Assembly: GCF_019966595.1 (NCBI RefSeq)
Contig: NZ_JAINFJ010000004.1
Span: 358,529 to 422,528, forward strand
Direction: 5' to 3'
Length of the DNA stretch: 64,000 bases
DNA from: Oricola indica
Lineage (GTDB): Bacteria > Pseudomonadota > Alphaproteobacteria > Rhizobiales > Rhizobiaceae
In this document: one piece after another, positions 1 through 10,221 of the stretch
Layout of the letters: every line of letters begins with the position of its first letter
How positions within the stretch are numbered: the stretch's first letter is position 1
Notes under the pieces: generated by a model
What the model was told of the DNA's origin: nothing
The model's database searches: none
The model's input: only the letters and a program-made list of their open reading frames with translations
Position numbers and translations under genes: made by a program

Positions 1-857
1 ACGAGGTCATGCGGCTGCGCTCGCTGAACGACCCGGTCGACCTCGAGGAGGTCCGGCGCATTTACCTGTCGATGTCGCGCCTGCTCTATTCCCATGTCGA
101 GGCGTCGCAGAGCCTGTTCGAGCAGCGCAAGACCTTTCTCAATGTCGACGAGGCGATCAAGACGCCCTTCATCATCGGCATCGCCGGATCGGTCGCCGTC
201 GGCAAGTCGACCACGGCGCGTATCCTGAAGGAACTGCTGGCGCGATGGTCGTCCAACCCGAAGGTCGACCTCGTGACGACGGACGGGTTTCTCCTGCCCA
301 ATGCCGTTTTGCGCGAACAGGGCCTGATGGAACGAAAGGGTTTTCCGGAGAGCTACGACGTCCCCGCCGTCCTGCGGTTCCTGTCGGCCATCAAGGCGGG
401 CGAGCATTCTGTGCGCGCGCCGCTTTATTCGCATCTCGTCTATGACGTGCTGCCGGACGAATACATAACCATCGACCGGCCGGATATCCTGATCTTCGAA
501 GGGATCAACGTTCTGCAGGTTCGCGACCTGCCGGAGGACGGCAAGATGGTGCCCTTCGTGTCGGACTATTTCGATTTCTCGATCTATATCGACGCCGACG
601 AGGAGCAGATCCACGACTGGTACGTGACCCGCTTCATGCGGTTGCGCGAGACGGCGTTCCGCGATCCGAAGAGTTTCTTTCACCGCTACTCGGAACTGTC
701 GAAGGATTCCGCGCTCGGTATCGCGGAGGGATTGTGGACCAATATCAACCTGAAAAACCTCAGGGAAAACATCCAGCCGACGCGCCCGCGCGCCGATCTG
801 ATCCTCAAGAAGGGGTCCGACCACCTCGTTGAGGAAGTCCTGCTCAGGAAGCTCTGA
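1..857 (+). CDS. coaA: Type I pantothenate kinase, 5' end outside window
   Basis: Pantothenate kinase type I phosphorylates pantothenate with ATP, the first committed step of coenzyme A synthesis in the cytoplasm. About 60 codons after the first visible ATG (position 9) is the P-loop GSVAVGKS, followed by the family segments [16 protein letters not shown] and FEGINVLQ and the C-terminal RADLILKKG. The frame stays open to the left edge, and family members are usually 310-330 residues against 282 visible from that ATG. The true N-terminus (a few dozen residues) is therefore outside the window and position 9 is an internal Met. The gene converges on alkB, with only 6 nt between the stops. Confidence 0.95.
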   Translation, partial: EVMRLRSLNDPVDLEEVRRIYLSMSRLLYSHVEASQSLFEQRKTFLNVDEAIKTPFIIGIAGSVAVGKSTTARILKELLARWSSNPKVDLVTTDGFLLPNAVLREQGLMERKGFPESYDVPAVLRFLSAIKAGEHSVRAPLYSHLVYDVLPDEYITIDRPDILIFEGINVLQVRDLPEDGKMVPFVSDYFDFSIYIDADEEQIHDWYVTRFMRLRETAFRDPKSFFHRYSELSKDSALGIAEGLWTNINLKNLRENIQPTRPRADLILKKGSDHLVEEVLLRKL

Positions 858-863
858 TCGCGA

Positions 864-1481
864 TTACGCGGGCTTCGTCACCCGGCGCAGCGTCAGGTTG
901 ATGCGTCCGCCGTTCTTCAGGAGCGCCGAGGTCGCCGGATAGATCCGGTCGACGCCGTGATAGCAGAGCCGTCCCGGTCCGCCGAGCAGGATGACGTCGC
1001 CGCTGTCCAGCTTGAGAGAGACGGTCCGACCGGATCGCGTGGTCTCGCCGATCCGGAACAGGCAGGTATCGCCGAGCGAGACCGAGAGAACCGGCGCGTC
1101 GAAATCCTCCTCGTCGCGGTCCTGATGCAGACCCATCTTCGCCGTATCCTCGTAGAAATTGACGAGGCATGCCTCCGGCGGATGCGGATAGCCGCTATAG
1201 TCTTCCCAGAGTTTCATCAGGGACGCCGGAAAATCCGGCCAGGGTGCGCCGGAAACCGGGTGCGTCGCCTGATAGCGATAGCCGCGCTCCTTGTCGGTGA
1301 CCCAGCCGAGCGACCCGCAATTGGTCATGCGAACGCTCATTTCCTTGCCGGTGCGCGGCATGCGCGGCGTAAACAGCGGCGCCTTCGTGACGACCGCCCG
1401 AATGTCCTCGACCAGTCCGCGCTGCTCATCCAGCGACAGACAGCCGGGTATGTGGCGGACGCCCTTTGGAAGTACCAGCAT
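864..1481 (-). CDS. alkB: AlkB-type alkylated-DNA repair dioxygenase
   Basis: This is an Fe(II)/2-oxoglutarate dioxygenase of the AlkB family, which oxidatively removes methyl groups such as 1-meA and 3-meC from DNA. In the 205-residue product the iron ligands are the HQD motif (H119, D121) and H175 in CYHGVDRI. The 2-oxoglutarate-binding arginines are R193 and R199 in GGRINLTLRR. N-terminal PGCLSLDEQ and central NCGSLGWVTD are typical of bacterial AlkB, and the length is normal (E. coli 216). It stands alone, with the BON-LysM gene upstream on the same strand and coaA convergent. I see no Ada operator-like site. Confidence 0.93.
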   Translation of the reverse strand: MLVLPKGVRHIPGCLSLDEQRGLVEDIRAVVTKAPLFTPRMPRTGKEMSVRMTNCGSLGWVTDKERGYRYQATHPVSGAPWPDFPASLMKLWEDYSGYPHPPEACLVNFYEDTAKMGLHQDRDEEDFDAPVLSVSLGDTCLFRIGETTRSGRTVSLKLDSGDVILLGGPGRLCYHGVDRIYPATSALLKNGGRINLTLRRVTKPA

Positions 1482-1498
1482 GGTCAGGATATGGGTTT

Positions 1499-1529
1499 CC
1501 GGCGGCGAAACGCCATGCGCCGCCGCCGG
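1499..1529 (-). terminator. GC-rich hairpin between kbp and alkB
   Basis: A perfect 9-bp stem (CCGGCGGCG at 1499-1507, CGCCGCCGG at 1521-1529) sits downstream of the leftward BON-LysM gene. It has no strong T-run in the leftward direction and T5 in the rightward direction. It may act as a terminator or attenuating hairpin. Confidence 0.4.
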
Positions 1530-1541
1530 ATTTTTCGAGTA

Positions 1542-1985
1542 TCAGTCGGCGTCCGGGATGCGCAGGACCTGCCCGGGATAGATCTTGTCGGGATGGGTCA
1601 GCATCGGCGTGTTCGCCTCGAAGATGAGATTGTACTTCGATCCGTTTCCATAGGCCTTCTCGGCAATCGCCCAGAGCGTGTCGCCCTTTTCCACCGTGTG
1701 GAATTTGGGGTCTCCGGCCGGCGCGTCGGCGACCTTGAGCTCGCTGGCCTCGACCTTGGAAATCCCGAGGGTGTTGCCGACCGCGACGACCGCCTTCTCG
1801 AAAATCGACTGGTCTTCGACGGCTCCCTTGATGATCGCGGTATCGCCCTTCACCTCGATTTCCACGCCTTCCGTGCCGAGGGCGTGCGAATCGAGTTCTT
1901 TCTTCAGTTCTTTCGCATTTTCCTCTTCATCGTCGCCGAAGCCGAGTTTTTTGCCTGCCGATTTCACGAAATCGAAAAATCCCAT
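1542..1985 (-). CDS. kbp: BON-LysM domain protein (Kbp/YgaU family)
   Basis: The 147-residue protein has the architecture of E. coli Kbp (YgaU/LysM). It starts with MGFFDFVKSAGKKLG, then a BON domain at about residues 25-85 (EGVEIEVKGDTAIIKGAV) and a C-terminal LysM at about 95-143 (HTVEKGDTLWAIAEKAYG to YPGQVLRIPD). E. coli Kbp is a cytoplasmic potassium-binding protein induced by osmotic stress, and the same potassium role here is inferred from homology. No signal peptide is visible, which agrees with a cytoplasmic place despite the LysM domain. It lies between arfB upstream and alkB downstream on the same strand. Confidence 0.88.
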   Translation of the reverse strand: MGFFDFVKSAGKKLGFGDDEEENAKELKKELDSHALGTEGVEIEVKGDTAIIKGAVEDQSIFEKAVVAVGNTLGISKVEASELKVADAPAGDPKFHTVEKGDTLWAIAEKAYGNGSKYNLIFEANTPMLTHPDKIYPGQVLRIPDAD

Positions 1986-2063
1986 CGCAACATCCTTCCC
2001 GATAAACTTTACAACGCCGCGCCTCGCGACCGGATCGACCTTAATGCGCGCAATTGCGGCGGG

Positions 2064-2501
2064 CTAGTCCTCGGTATCGACGCTGCCGCGCATTTTCTTG
2101 ATCTGCGCCCGGCCGGCCTTGGCCTTCAGCCGACGTTCGACCGAGCCGCGCGTCGGCCTCGTCTTCTTGCGCGGAGGGGGCGGCGGCTCGAGCGCCTTGA
2201 GGACGAGGCCCTTCAGGCGTTCCCGCGCGTCCTCCCGGTTGCGCTCCTGCGCCCGGTGCCGGCTCGCATGGATGAGGATCGACCCGTCCTTTGCGGCGCG
2301 TTTGCCGGCGATCTGGACGAGTCGCTTCAATTGCTGATCGTTGAACACACCGGCGGAGCCGGGAAAGAAGCGCAGCTGCACGGCGCTCGACGTCTTGTTG
2401 ACGTTCTGCCCGCCGGGCCCGGAGGCGAGCACGAAATCCTCCGTCATCGACCAGCCGGGCAGGATCATCCCGTGACGGATCGGCAGGTCATCGACGCTCA
2501 T
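2064..2501 (-). CDS. arfB: Alternative ribosome-rescue factor ArfB
   Basis: This is a codon-independent peptidyl-tRNA hydrolase that frees ribosomes stalled on non-stop messages. The 145-residue product has the release-factor GGQ motif at residues 30-32 inside SGPGGQNVNKTSSA. It has no codon-recognition domain. The basic C-terminal tail (PPRKKTRPTRGS to LKAKAGRAQIKK) is the part that in ArfB enters the empty mRNA channel. Length and architecture match E. coli ArfB/YaeJ (140 aa). It is the first gene of a leftward arfB-kbp-alkB series. pckA ends 137 nt upstream, with a terminator between them. Confidence 0.9.
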   Translation of the reverse strand: MSVDDLPIRHGMILPGWSMTEDFVLASGPGGQNVNKTSSAVQLRFFPGSAGVFNDQQLKRLVQIAGKRAAKDGSILIHASRHRAQERNREDARERLKGLVLKALEPPPPPRKKTRPTRGSVERRLKAKAGRAQIKKMRGSVDTED

Positions 2502-2575
2502 TGTTTTCGCTCGGGTTCGAATGCCTCATCATGGCACGAGACGTTAAGCGTTGCGCCGGCTCGAAAAAAGCCGTG

Positions 2576-2614
2576 GCAAAAGAAAAACGGCGCCTGCCGC
2601 GAAGCAGACGCCGT
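2576..2614 (-). terminator. Rho-independent terminator of pckA
   Basis: Read leftward, a stem ACGGCG-x-CTGC / GCAG-x-CGCCGT (2587-2614, one mismatch) is followed by a T-rich tract corresponding to 2576-2586. It lies 24 nt past the pckA stop. Confidence 0.8.
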
Positions 2615-2637
2615 GGACTCACCCTTGCGGGCTGCTG

Positions 2638-4248
<1,611 letters not shown>

Positions 4249-4625
4249 TGTCCTCACCAGTCGGGTCTCTTTTTGGTTGCTCCTGTCGCCGCCAGCAGCC
4301 GCGAAAATTTTAAATCTGTTTAAGTCTGCGTTTAAACAGGGTTAGAGCGTGAAACAGAAATAACCATGGATTTCAAATGATTAATCGATTTAATCTTTAA
4401 AAAAATAATTTAATCGGTTCAAGTTGTGCGTAAAAGACGTAGTTGGGAGCCTTGTCGTACGGCAATTTGTCGGAGCGCACCGGTTTCATCGTCCGCCCAT
4501 GGAAAGGGGCGCTCCATGACACCAGTTGCGTTCTGTGCCACATTTTGCGCCAAGTTTCGGCGTCAACCGCTCACCTTCTGGAGGCGAGCAAGGGACAAGG
4601 CGTTATGGCTGGGGAGAATTTCAGC
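4249..4625. promoter_or_regulatory. pckA-chvI divergent intergenic region
   Basis: This 377-nt stretch holds no credible gene. The middle (about 4305-4430) is strikingly A+T-rich compared with everything around it, with several TTTAA/TTAAT words (for example ATTTAATC twice between 4389 and 4416). It must carry the divergent promoters of pckA and chvI. In-frame codons run from 4443 into chvI, but they lack family similarity and are treated as leader. Confidence 0.6.
4316..4339. promoter_or_regulatory. Inverted repeat, candidate pckA operator
   Basis: CTGTTTAA (4316-4323) and TTAAACAG (4332-4339) form a perfect 8-bp inverted repeat. The right half contains the 8-bp palindrome GTTTAAAC (4330-4337). 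The site is about 70-90 nt upstream of the pckA start. LacI-family control of pckA by PckR is known in Sinorhizobium; assigning this site to such a regulator is inference. Confidence 0.4.
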
Positions 4626-5330
4626 ATGCAGACAGTTGCGCTGGTCGATGACGACCGGAACATCCTGACTTCGGTATCGATCGCCCTCGAGGCGGAAGGA
4701 TATCGGGTCGAGACCTTTACCGATGGCGCCTCCGCGCTCGAGGGATTGGTCACGCGTCCACCCAATCTCGCGATCCTCGATATCAAGATGCCGCGGATGG
4801 ACGGCATGGAGCTCCTGCGCCGGCTGCGTCAGAAGACCGACCTGCCGGTAATCTTCCTGACCTCCAAGGACGATGAGATCGACGAGTTGTTCGGCCTGAA
4901 GATGGGCGCCGACGATTTCATCACCAAGCCGTTTTCCCAGCGCCTGCTGGTCGAACGCGTCCGGGCCGTGCTGCGCCGGACCGCCGCCCGCGAAATCGCG
5001 GTCAAGGGCGATGCCGCCAGCCAGGCCCAGTCGATCGTGCGCGGCAACCTCGTTCTGGACCAGGAACGCCACACCTGCACCTGGAAGGACCAGCCCGTCA
5101 CGCTGACGGTGACGGAATTCCTGATCCTGCACGCGCTGGCGCAGCGCCCCGGCGTCGTGAAAAGCCGTGATTCCCTGATGGATGCGGCCTATGATGACCA
5201 GGTTTATGTGGATGACCGGACGATCGACAGCCACATCAAGCGCCTGCGCAAGAAGTTCAAGGTCGTCGACGACAGTTTCGACATGATCGAAACGCTTTAT
5301 GGCGTCGGTTACCGGTTCCGGGAAAGCTGA
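4626..5330 (+). CDS. chvI: Response regulator ChvI
   Basis: This OmpR-family response regulator partners ChvG (ExoS) and controls acid response, exopolysaccharide, motility and envelope genes in rhizobia. The 234-residue product has a receiver domain (1-120) with acidic residues DDD at 8-10, phospho-acceptor D52 in [13 protein letters not shown] and K102 in ITKPFS, then a winged-helix DNA-binding domain (about 135-232; [26 protein letters not shown]). The ATG at 4626 was chosen because rhizobial ChvI proteins begin MQT-ALVDDD and GGGGAG precedes it; an in-frame ATG at 4605 is possible. chvG follows 34 nt later. Confidence 0.96.
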   Translation: MQTVALVDDDRNILTSVSIALEAEGYRVETFTDGASALEGLVTRPPNLAILDIKMPRMDGMELLRRLRQKTDLPVIFLTSKDDEIDELFGLKMGADDFITKPFSQRLLVERVRAVLRRTAAREIAVKGDAASQAQSIVRGNLVLDQERHTCTWKDQPVTLTVTEFLILHALAQRPGVVKSRDSLMDAAYDDQVYVDDRTIDSHIKRLRKKFKVVDDSFDMIETLYGVGYRFRES

Positions 5331-5364
5331 ACCGACGCCGATCCAAGGCTGAAGACGAGGCGCA

Positions 5365-7173
5365 ATGACGCTGGAAGCCGATCACATCGCTTACAGGACC
5401 GGGACCGAAAAACCCGAAACGCGCCGCGGCCGTGAAAAGGCCGCGCCGCGCGCTCCGGGCGCGTCGCGGGGCGGCTTCCTTCGGCCGCTGCGCAGACTGT
5501 TCGGCGGATACATCTTCTCCTCGCTGACGCATCGTATCCTCTTCCTGAACCTCGCCGCGCTGGGCGTGTTGATGTCGGGCATCCTCTACATCAACCAGTT
5601 CCGAGACGGGCTGATCGATGCGCGCGTCGAAAGCCTGATGATCCAGGGCGAGATCATTGCCGGGGCGATCGCGGCCTCGGCCAATGTCGAGACCAATGCG
5701 ATCCTGATCGATCCCGACAAGCTGCTCGAACTGCAGGCCGGCGAGTCGATCGTTCCGAATGCCGACCGGTTCGACAATCTGGATTTCCCGATTAATCCGG
5801 AGCGCGTCGCCCCGGTCCTTCAACGATTGATTTCGCCGACCCGCACACGTGCGCGCATCTATGACCGCGAGGCGATCCTGCTGCTCGACTCGCGCCGGCT
5901 CTACGCTGGCGGACAGGTTCTGCGCTACGATCTTCCGGAGATCGATGACAACGATCAGGGCCTGATGGACCGGATCGACCGGCTGATCTCGCGCATCTTC
6001 CGCCGCCGCGACCTGAGCGTCTACACAGAGCAGCCGGGCGGCAGCGGGACGGCCTATTCGGAGGTCATGGCGGCACTCGCCGGCGGGCGCTCGCAGATCG
6101 TTCGCATCAGCCCGCAGGGTGAGCTTATCGTCTCGGTCGCTGTGCCGATCCAGCGTTTTCGCGCGGTTCTCGGCGTGTTGCAGCTATCGACGCAGGGCGG
6201 TGATATCGACAAGATCGTCAAGGCCGAACGTTTCGCGATGATGCGCGTGTTCGGGGTCGCCGTCATCGTCAACATCATCCTGTCGATCGCCCTGGCAGGC
6301 ACCATCGCCAATCCGCTGCGCCGCCTTGCCGCCGCCGCGGTGCGGGTGCGGCGCTCGATCAAACTGCGCGAGGAAATTCCCGACTTCTCGTCCCGGCAGG
6401 ACGAGATCGGCAATCTGTCGGTCGCGCTGCGCGACATGACGAATTCGCTCTATGCGCGTATCGACGCCATCGAGAGTTTCGCCGCCGATGTTAGTCACGA
6501 ACTGAAGAATCCGCTGACATCGCTTCGCAGCGCCGTTGAGACCTTGCCGCTTGCGAAGAACGATGACATGCGCAAGCGCCTGACCGATGTGATCGAGCAC
6601 GATGTCCGCCGCCTCGACCGGTTGATCTCTGATATCTCGGATGCGTCGCGCCTCGATGCCGAACTGGTTCGCGAAGACGCCTCGACGGTCGATCTGTCCC
6701 GGTTGCTTTCCGAATTGGTCGGCATCCTCGATCAGAGCGTCGCCGCGGGAAATGCGAAGCTCAAGCTGCATGTCGGCAAGCTGCCGGCCGGCGCGAAAGG
6801 CTTCCATGTCAACGGTCACGAACTGCGAATTGGCCAGGTCATCACGAATCTCGTTCAGAATGCGTTTTCCTTCATTCCGAAAAAGAACGGCCGCGTGGAT
6901 GTCCATCTGTCCATGACGCCGACCCACGTCGTCGTTGCGGTGGAGGATAACGGTCCGGGCATTCGGGCCGAAAACATCGAGAACATCTTCCAGCGCTTTT
7001 ACACGGACCGGCCGGGGCCCGATCAATTTGGTAAAAACTCAGGTCTCGGCCTGTCGATCTCGCGCCAGATCGTCGAAGCGCATGGCGGCAAGCTGACGGC
7101 GGAGAATATTCCCGGAGGCCCCGACGGTCAGCCGGCCGGTGCACGCTTCATCATGCGGTTGCCGCGCGAATGA
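5365..7173 (+). CDS. chvG: Sensor histidine kinase ChvG/ExoS
   Basis: This inner-membrane sensor kinase phosphorylates ChvI. The 602-residue protein has a cytoplasmic N-terminal tail, TM1 near residues 50-75 (FLNLAALGVLMSGILYI), a large periplasmic loop, TM2 near 290-315 (VFGVAVIVNIILSIALAG) and HAMP. The HisKA H-box is FAADVSHELKNPL with phospho-acceptor H378, and the HATPase ends with EDNGPGIR and SGLGLSISRQIV. In Sinorhizobium the periplasmic loop binds the repressor ExoR; exoR is not in this window. The stop overlaps the hprK start (ATGA), so the envelope sensor and the PTS kinase are translationally coupled. Confidence 0.95.
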   Translation: MTLEADHIAYRTGTEKPETRRGREKAAPRAPGASRGGFLRPLRRLFGGYIFSSLTHRILFLNLAALGVLMSGILYINQFRDGLIDARVESLMIQGEIIAGAIAASANVETNAILIDPDKLLELQAGESIVPNADRFDNLDFPINPERVAPVLQRLISPTRTRARIYDREAILLLDSRRLYAGGQVLRYDLPEIDDNDQGLMDRIDRLISRIFRRRDLSVYTEQPGGSGTAYSEVMAALAGGRSQIVRISPQGELIVSVAVPIQRFRAVLGVLQLSTQGGDIDKIVKAERFAMMRVFGVAVIVNIILSIALAGTIANPLRRLAAAAVRVRRSIKLREEIPDFSSRQDEIGNLSVALRDMTNSLYARIDAIESFAADVSHELKNPLTSLRSAVETLPLAKNDDMRKRLTDVIEHDVRRLDRLISDISDASRLDAELVREDASTVDLSRLLSELVGILDQSVAAGNAKLKLHVGKLPAGAKGFHVNGHELRIGQVITNLVQNAFSFIPKKNGRVDVHLSMTPTHVVVAVEDNGPGIRAENIENIFQRFYTDRPGPDQFGKNSGLGLSISRQIVEAHGGKLTAENIPGGPDGQPAGARFIMRLPRE

Positions 7174-7661
7174 CGAATGCGGGAACCGGCGATATTGGCC
7201 AATCGCTGGAACATGCCACAGTCGTCGAGATCGACGGACGCGGCGTGCTGATTCGTGGCGCTTCCGGATCGGGCAAGACAGCGCTCGCCATCGAGCTTCT
7301 CTTCCGGTGCCGCCTCTGCGGCATATCATCCGCCCTGATCGCCGACGATTATGCGTTTTTGAGATCCGATGCTGAACCAGCGGGTCTGGTCGCGGCGGCT
7401 CCGGAGAAGACTGCCGGCCAGATCGAGTTCAGGGGCTTCGGCATAGTGAATGTCGCGCCCGACCGGCATCGTCCGCAAACGCGCCTTGCCTTGTCCGCTC
7501 TGCTGTGTCCGCAGGAAGAAACGGAGCGGGTCGCCGACCCGGACCGGGTCTTTTCCTCCAACGGCATCGATCTTCCGGAACTGGCACTTCCCATGCGCCA
7601 GCACGCCGTGTCGGCCTGCGCCATCCTCGGATGGCTCGGTTTGTCGGATCGTATCCTCTGA
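7170..7661 (+). CDS. hprK: HPr kinase/phosphorylase, short alphaproteobacterial form
   Basis: HprK phosphorylates a serine of HPr and removes the phosphate, linking carbon status to the PTS. At 163 residues it is about half the length of Gram-positive HprK and lacks the N-terminal domain, as usual in rhizobia. It keeps the P-loop GASGSGKT (30-37), the LIADDY strand and the HprK signature around GQIEFRGFGIVNV. It overlaps chvG by 4 nt and precedes EIIA and HPr, giving a regulatory rather than sugar-transporting PTS: no EIIBC permease is in the window. Confidence 0.9.
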   Translation: MTNAGTGDIGQSLEHATVVEIDGRGVLIRGASGSGKTALAIELLFRCRLCGISSALIADDYAFLRSDAEPAGLVAAAPEKTAGQIEFRGFGIVNVAPDRHRPQTRLALSALLCPQEETERVADPDRVFSSNGIDLPELALPMRQHAVSACAILGWLGLSDRIL

Positions 7662-7817
7662 TCGCACATCTCGAACAAAGCGAAAGCGATTGCCGGGAAT
7701 TGACCGGAAACACCTTGTCATGCGGGAAAATTGCTGATCATGATGCGGGCGCCCGGAGGGGAGGTGGCCGTCGTCGAACGGCCGGACACCGTTGGGCAGG
7801 ACGGGAGAAACAACGTA

Positions 7818-8219
7818 ATGATTGGCGTCGTGCTCGTAACGCACGGAAACCTCGCGGAAGAATTCAAGAATGCGGTCGAGCATGTCGTGGGCGCCCAGGT
7901 GCAGTTCGCCACGGTCTGCATAGGCGCTGATGATGACATGGAGCAGCGCCGCCGGGACATTCTCGCGCGCGTGGCCGATGTCGATGGCGGAGAGGGCGTT
8001 ATCATTGTCACCGACATGTTCGGCGGCACGCCGTCCAACCTCTCGATTTCCGTCATGGAAACCGGCCGCATCGAGATCCTTGCCGGCATGAACCTGCCGA
8101 TGCTGATTAAGCTGGCGCGTGCGCGCGAGGACCAGCCCATGAGCGAAGCGCTTTCCCAAGCCTGCGAGGCAGGTCGCAAATACATCAATGTCGCAAGCCA
8201 GATCCTTGCAGGGAAATGA
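7818..8219 (+). CDS. PTS EIIA component, mannose family
   Basis: This 133-residue single-domain EIIA-Man protein accepts phosphate from HPr on H9 (VLVTHGNLAEEF). The family motif TDMFGGTPSN is at about residues 70-80. The ATG at 7818 starts the protein directly at the first beta strand; in-frame codons from 7731 have no family similarity and are leader. No EIIB, EIIC or EIID genes accompany it, so it probably acts as a phosphorylation-state regulator, as EIIA-Man does in other alphaproteobacteria. The gene called manX or ptsM in some rhizobia is its equivalent. It ends 16 nt before the HPr gene. Confidence 0.9.
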   Translation: MIGVVLVTHGNLAEEFKNAVEHVVGAQVQFATVCIGADDDMEQRRRDILARVADVDGGEGVIIVTDMFGGTPSNLSISVMETGRIEILAGMNLPMLIKLARAREDQPMSEALSQACEAGRKYINVASQILAGK

Positions 8220-8235
8220 CGCGTTGGGCGGTGTG

Positions 8236-8511
8236 ATGAAGACTGCGACGCGCAGCCTGAAAATCACCAACAAACGGGGCCTTCACGCCCGTGCATCGTC
8301 GAAATTCGTCAAGCTGGTCGAACAGTTCGACGCCGTCATCACCGTCGCCCGTGACGGGCTTTCGGTTCATGGAACGTCGATCATGGGGTTGATGCTGCTC
8401 GCCGCCGGTCCCGGGTGTCATATCGAGGTGACCGCGGAGGGGCCCGATGCCGACGCCGCGCTGGACGCGGTCGCCGCCCTTCTGGACGACAAGTTCGGCG
8501 AGGGCGAGTAA
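8236..8511 (+). CDS. ptsH: Phosphocarrier protein HPr
   Basis: HPr relays phosphate from Enzyme I to EIIA proteins and is the substrate of HprK. In this 91-residue protein the EI phosphorylation site is H17 in NKRGLHARASSKFV, and the regulatory-serine region is TSIMGLMLLAAGPG. The ATG at 8236 was chosen because upstream in-frame codons overlap the EIIA gene and have no family similarity; the GTG at 8233 is adjacent. Enzyme I is not in the window. It is the last gene of the chvI-chvG-hprK-EIIA-ptsH series; ahcY follows after a gap with its own candidate control site. Confidence 0.94.
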   Translation: MKTATRSLKITNKRGLHARASSKFVKLVEQFDAVITVARDGLSVHGTSIMGLMLLAAGPGCHIEVTAEGPDADAALDAVAALLDDKFGEGE

Positions 8512-8526
8512 CAATCGCGGATCAGC

Positions 8527-8546
8527 ATATAAGGATTTCCTTATAT
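8527..8546. promoter_or_regulatory. 20-bp perfect inverted repeat upstream of ahcY
   Basis: ATATAAGGA-TT-TCCTTATAT is a perfect 9-bp inverted repeat in a 96-nt gap, 61 nt before the ahcY ATG. A weak promoter-like pair follows at once (TTGTCA 8552-8557, 17 nt, TAGTCA 8575-8580). Its size and symmetry fit a dimeric winged-helix (ArsR-type) regulator. ArsR-family SAH-responsive control of ahcY is known in other proteobacteria; the link here is inference. Confidence 0.5.
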
Positions 8547-8607
8547 TATGATTGTCAGTTCGGTCGCGCTCTGCTAGTCAGCGCGCCAAACCGAACGGAG
8601 TAATCCC

Positions 8608-10008
8608 ATGTCCAATTCGAACGACTATGTGGTCGCGGATCTTTCGCTTGCCGATTTCGGCCGCAAGGAACTCGACATTGCTGAAACAGAAATGCCGGGC
8701 CTGATGGCCTGCCGCGAGGAATTCGGCGAAGCGCGTCCGCTTGCCGGTGCGCGCATCTCCGGATCGCTTCACATGACGATCCAGACCGGCGTGCTGATCG
8801 AGACGCTGAAGGCGCTCGGCGCCGACGTCCGCTGGGCGTCCTGCAACATCTTCTCCACCCAGGATCACGCTGCCGCAGCGATCGCCGCGACCGGCACGCC
8901 TGTCTTCGCCGTCAAGGGCGAGACGCTGGAGGAATATTGGTCCTACACGGACAGCATCTTCCAGTGGGCCGATGGCGGCTTGTCGAACATGATCCTCGAT
9001 GATGGCGGCGACGCCACCATGTACATCCTGATCGGCGCCCGCGCCGAGGAGGGCGAGGATGTCCTGTCGAACCCCGGTTCGGAAGAAGAAGAGGTCCTGT
9101 TCGCGCAGATCAAGAAGCGCATGGCGGCCTCTCCCGGCTGGTTCGTCAAGCAGCGCCACGCCATCCTGGGCGTCACCGAGGAAACGACGACCGGCGTGAA
9201 CCGCCTGTACCAGTTGCAGAAGAAGGGCCTGCTGCCCTTCCCGGCGATCAACGTCAATGACAGCGTCACGAAGTCGAAATTCGACAACAAGTATGGCTGC
9301 AAGGAATCGCTGGTCGACGGCATACGCCGTGCCACCGACGTGATGATGGCCGGTAAGGTCGCCGTGGTCTGCGGCTATGGCGATGTCGGCAAGGGTTCGG
9401 CGCAGTCGCTGCGTGGCGCCGGCGCGCGCGTCAAAGTCACCGAGATCGACCCGATCTGCGCTCTGCAGGCGGCGATGGACGGCTATGAGGTCGTCGAACT
9501 CGAGGATGTCGTCTCCTCGGCGGACATCTTCATCACCACCACCGGCAACAAGGATGTCATCCGTCTCGAGCATATGCGCGCGATGAAGGACATGGCGATC
9601 GTCGGCAATATCGGCCACTTCGACAACGAGATCCAGGTCGCGGCGCTGAAGAACCTGAAATGGACCAACATCAAGCCGCAGGTCGACATGGTGGAGTTTC
9701 CGGGCGGCAACCGCATGATCCTGCTGTCCGAAGGCCGCTTGCTGAACCTCGGCAACGCCACCGGGCATCCGAGCTTCGTCATGAGCGCGTCCTTCACCAA
9801 CCAGGTGCTGGCCCAGATCGAGCTCTTCACCAAGGGCGATGACTACGGCCACGAGGTCTATGTCCTGCCCAAGCATCTCGACGAAAAGGTGGCCCGGCTT
9901 CATCTCGACAAGCTCGGCGCACGGCTCAGCGAGCTGTCGGACGAGCAGGCCGCCTATATCGGCGTTACGCCGTCGGGGCCCTACAAGCCGGAACACTACA
10001 GGTATTGA
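8608..10008 (+). CDS. ahcY: S-adenosylhomocysteinase
   Basis: This enzyme hydrolyses S-adenosylhomocysteine to adenosine and homocysteine, clearing the inhibitory by-product of methylation. The 466-residue protein has the NAD-binding [10 protein letters not shown] motif, the substrate segments [12 protein letters not shown] and [16 protein letters not shown] (with the catalytic Lys/Asp), and the invariant C-terminal PYKPEHYRY, whose Lys and Tyr reach the neighbouring subunit's NAD. It carries the insert of the longer bacterial AhcY form. An adenosine kinase that could consume the adenosine is encoded at 51299-52297. A terminator follows at 10039. Confidence 0.97.
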   Translation: MSNSNDYVVADLSLADFGRKELDIAETEMPGLMACREEFGEARPLAGARISGSLHMTIQTGVLIETLKALGADVRWASCNIFSTQDHAAAAIAATGTPVFAVKGETLEEYWSYTDSIFQWADGGLSNMILDDGGDATMYILIGARAEEGEDVLSNPGSEEEEVLFAQIKKRMAASPGWFVKQRHAILGVTEETTTGVNRLYQLQKKGLLPFPAINVNDSVTKSKFDNKYGCKESLVDGIRRATDVMMAGKVAVVCGYGDVGKGSAQSLRGAGARVKVTEIDPICALQAAMDGYEVVELEDVVSSADIFITTTGNKDVIRLEHMRAMKDMAIVGNIGHFDNEIQVAALKNLKWTNIKPQVDMVEFPGGNRMILLSEGRLLNLGNATGHPSFVMSASFTNQVLAQIELFTKGDDYGHEVYVLPKHLDEKVARLHLDKLGARLSELSDEQAAYIGVTPSGPYKPEHYRY

Positions 10009-10021
10009 TAAGCAATACCTG
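9999..10021. other. Inverted repeat spanning the ahcY stop codon
   Basis: CAGGTATTG (9999-10007) and CAATACCTG (10013-10021) form a perfect 9-bp inverted repeat with a 5-nt loop that covers the last codons and the stop of ahcY. It has no T-tract of its own and lies 17 nt before the intrinsic terminator. It may be a 3'-end stability hairpin. Confidence 0.45.
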
Positions 10022-10038
10022 AGCATACCAGATATTGT

Positions 10039-10076
10039 GGCCGGAGAACGCATTCTGTTCTTCGGCCTTTTTTTAC
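10039..10076 (+). terminator. Intrinsic terminator of ahcY
   Basis: A GGCCG-x-AGAAC / GTTCT-x-CGGCC stem with a 7-nt loop is followed by seven T residues (10068-10074). This is a canonical Rho-independent terminator that separates ahcY from the divL transcription unit. Confidence 0.88.
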
Positions 10077-10221
10077 GACCTTGACGCTTCACGCCGATTC
10101 GTCGTGCGGGTATTTTGGGGTGATTCGCGAATGCGCGCGGGCGGCGCAGAAATCGCGAAGTGTCCGCGCGGACTTCACATGAAAGTGGCCGTTTCGCGTG
10201 CCTGCGGCGAGGGGACGAAGA

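Noticed and set aside
8512..8607. SAM/SAH riboswitch before ahcY
   Set aside because: The gap is under 100 nt and only the 20-bp dyad is structured; the conserved riboswitch cores were not recognisable.
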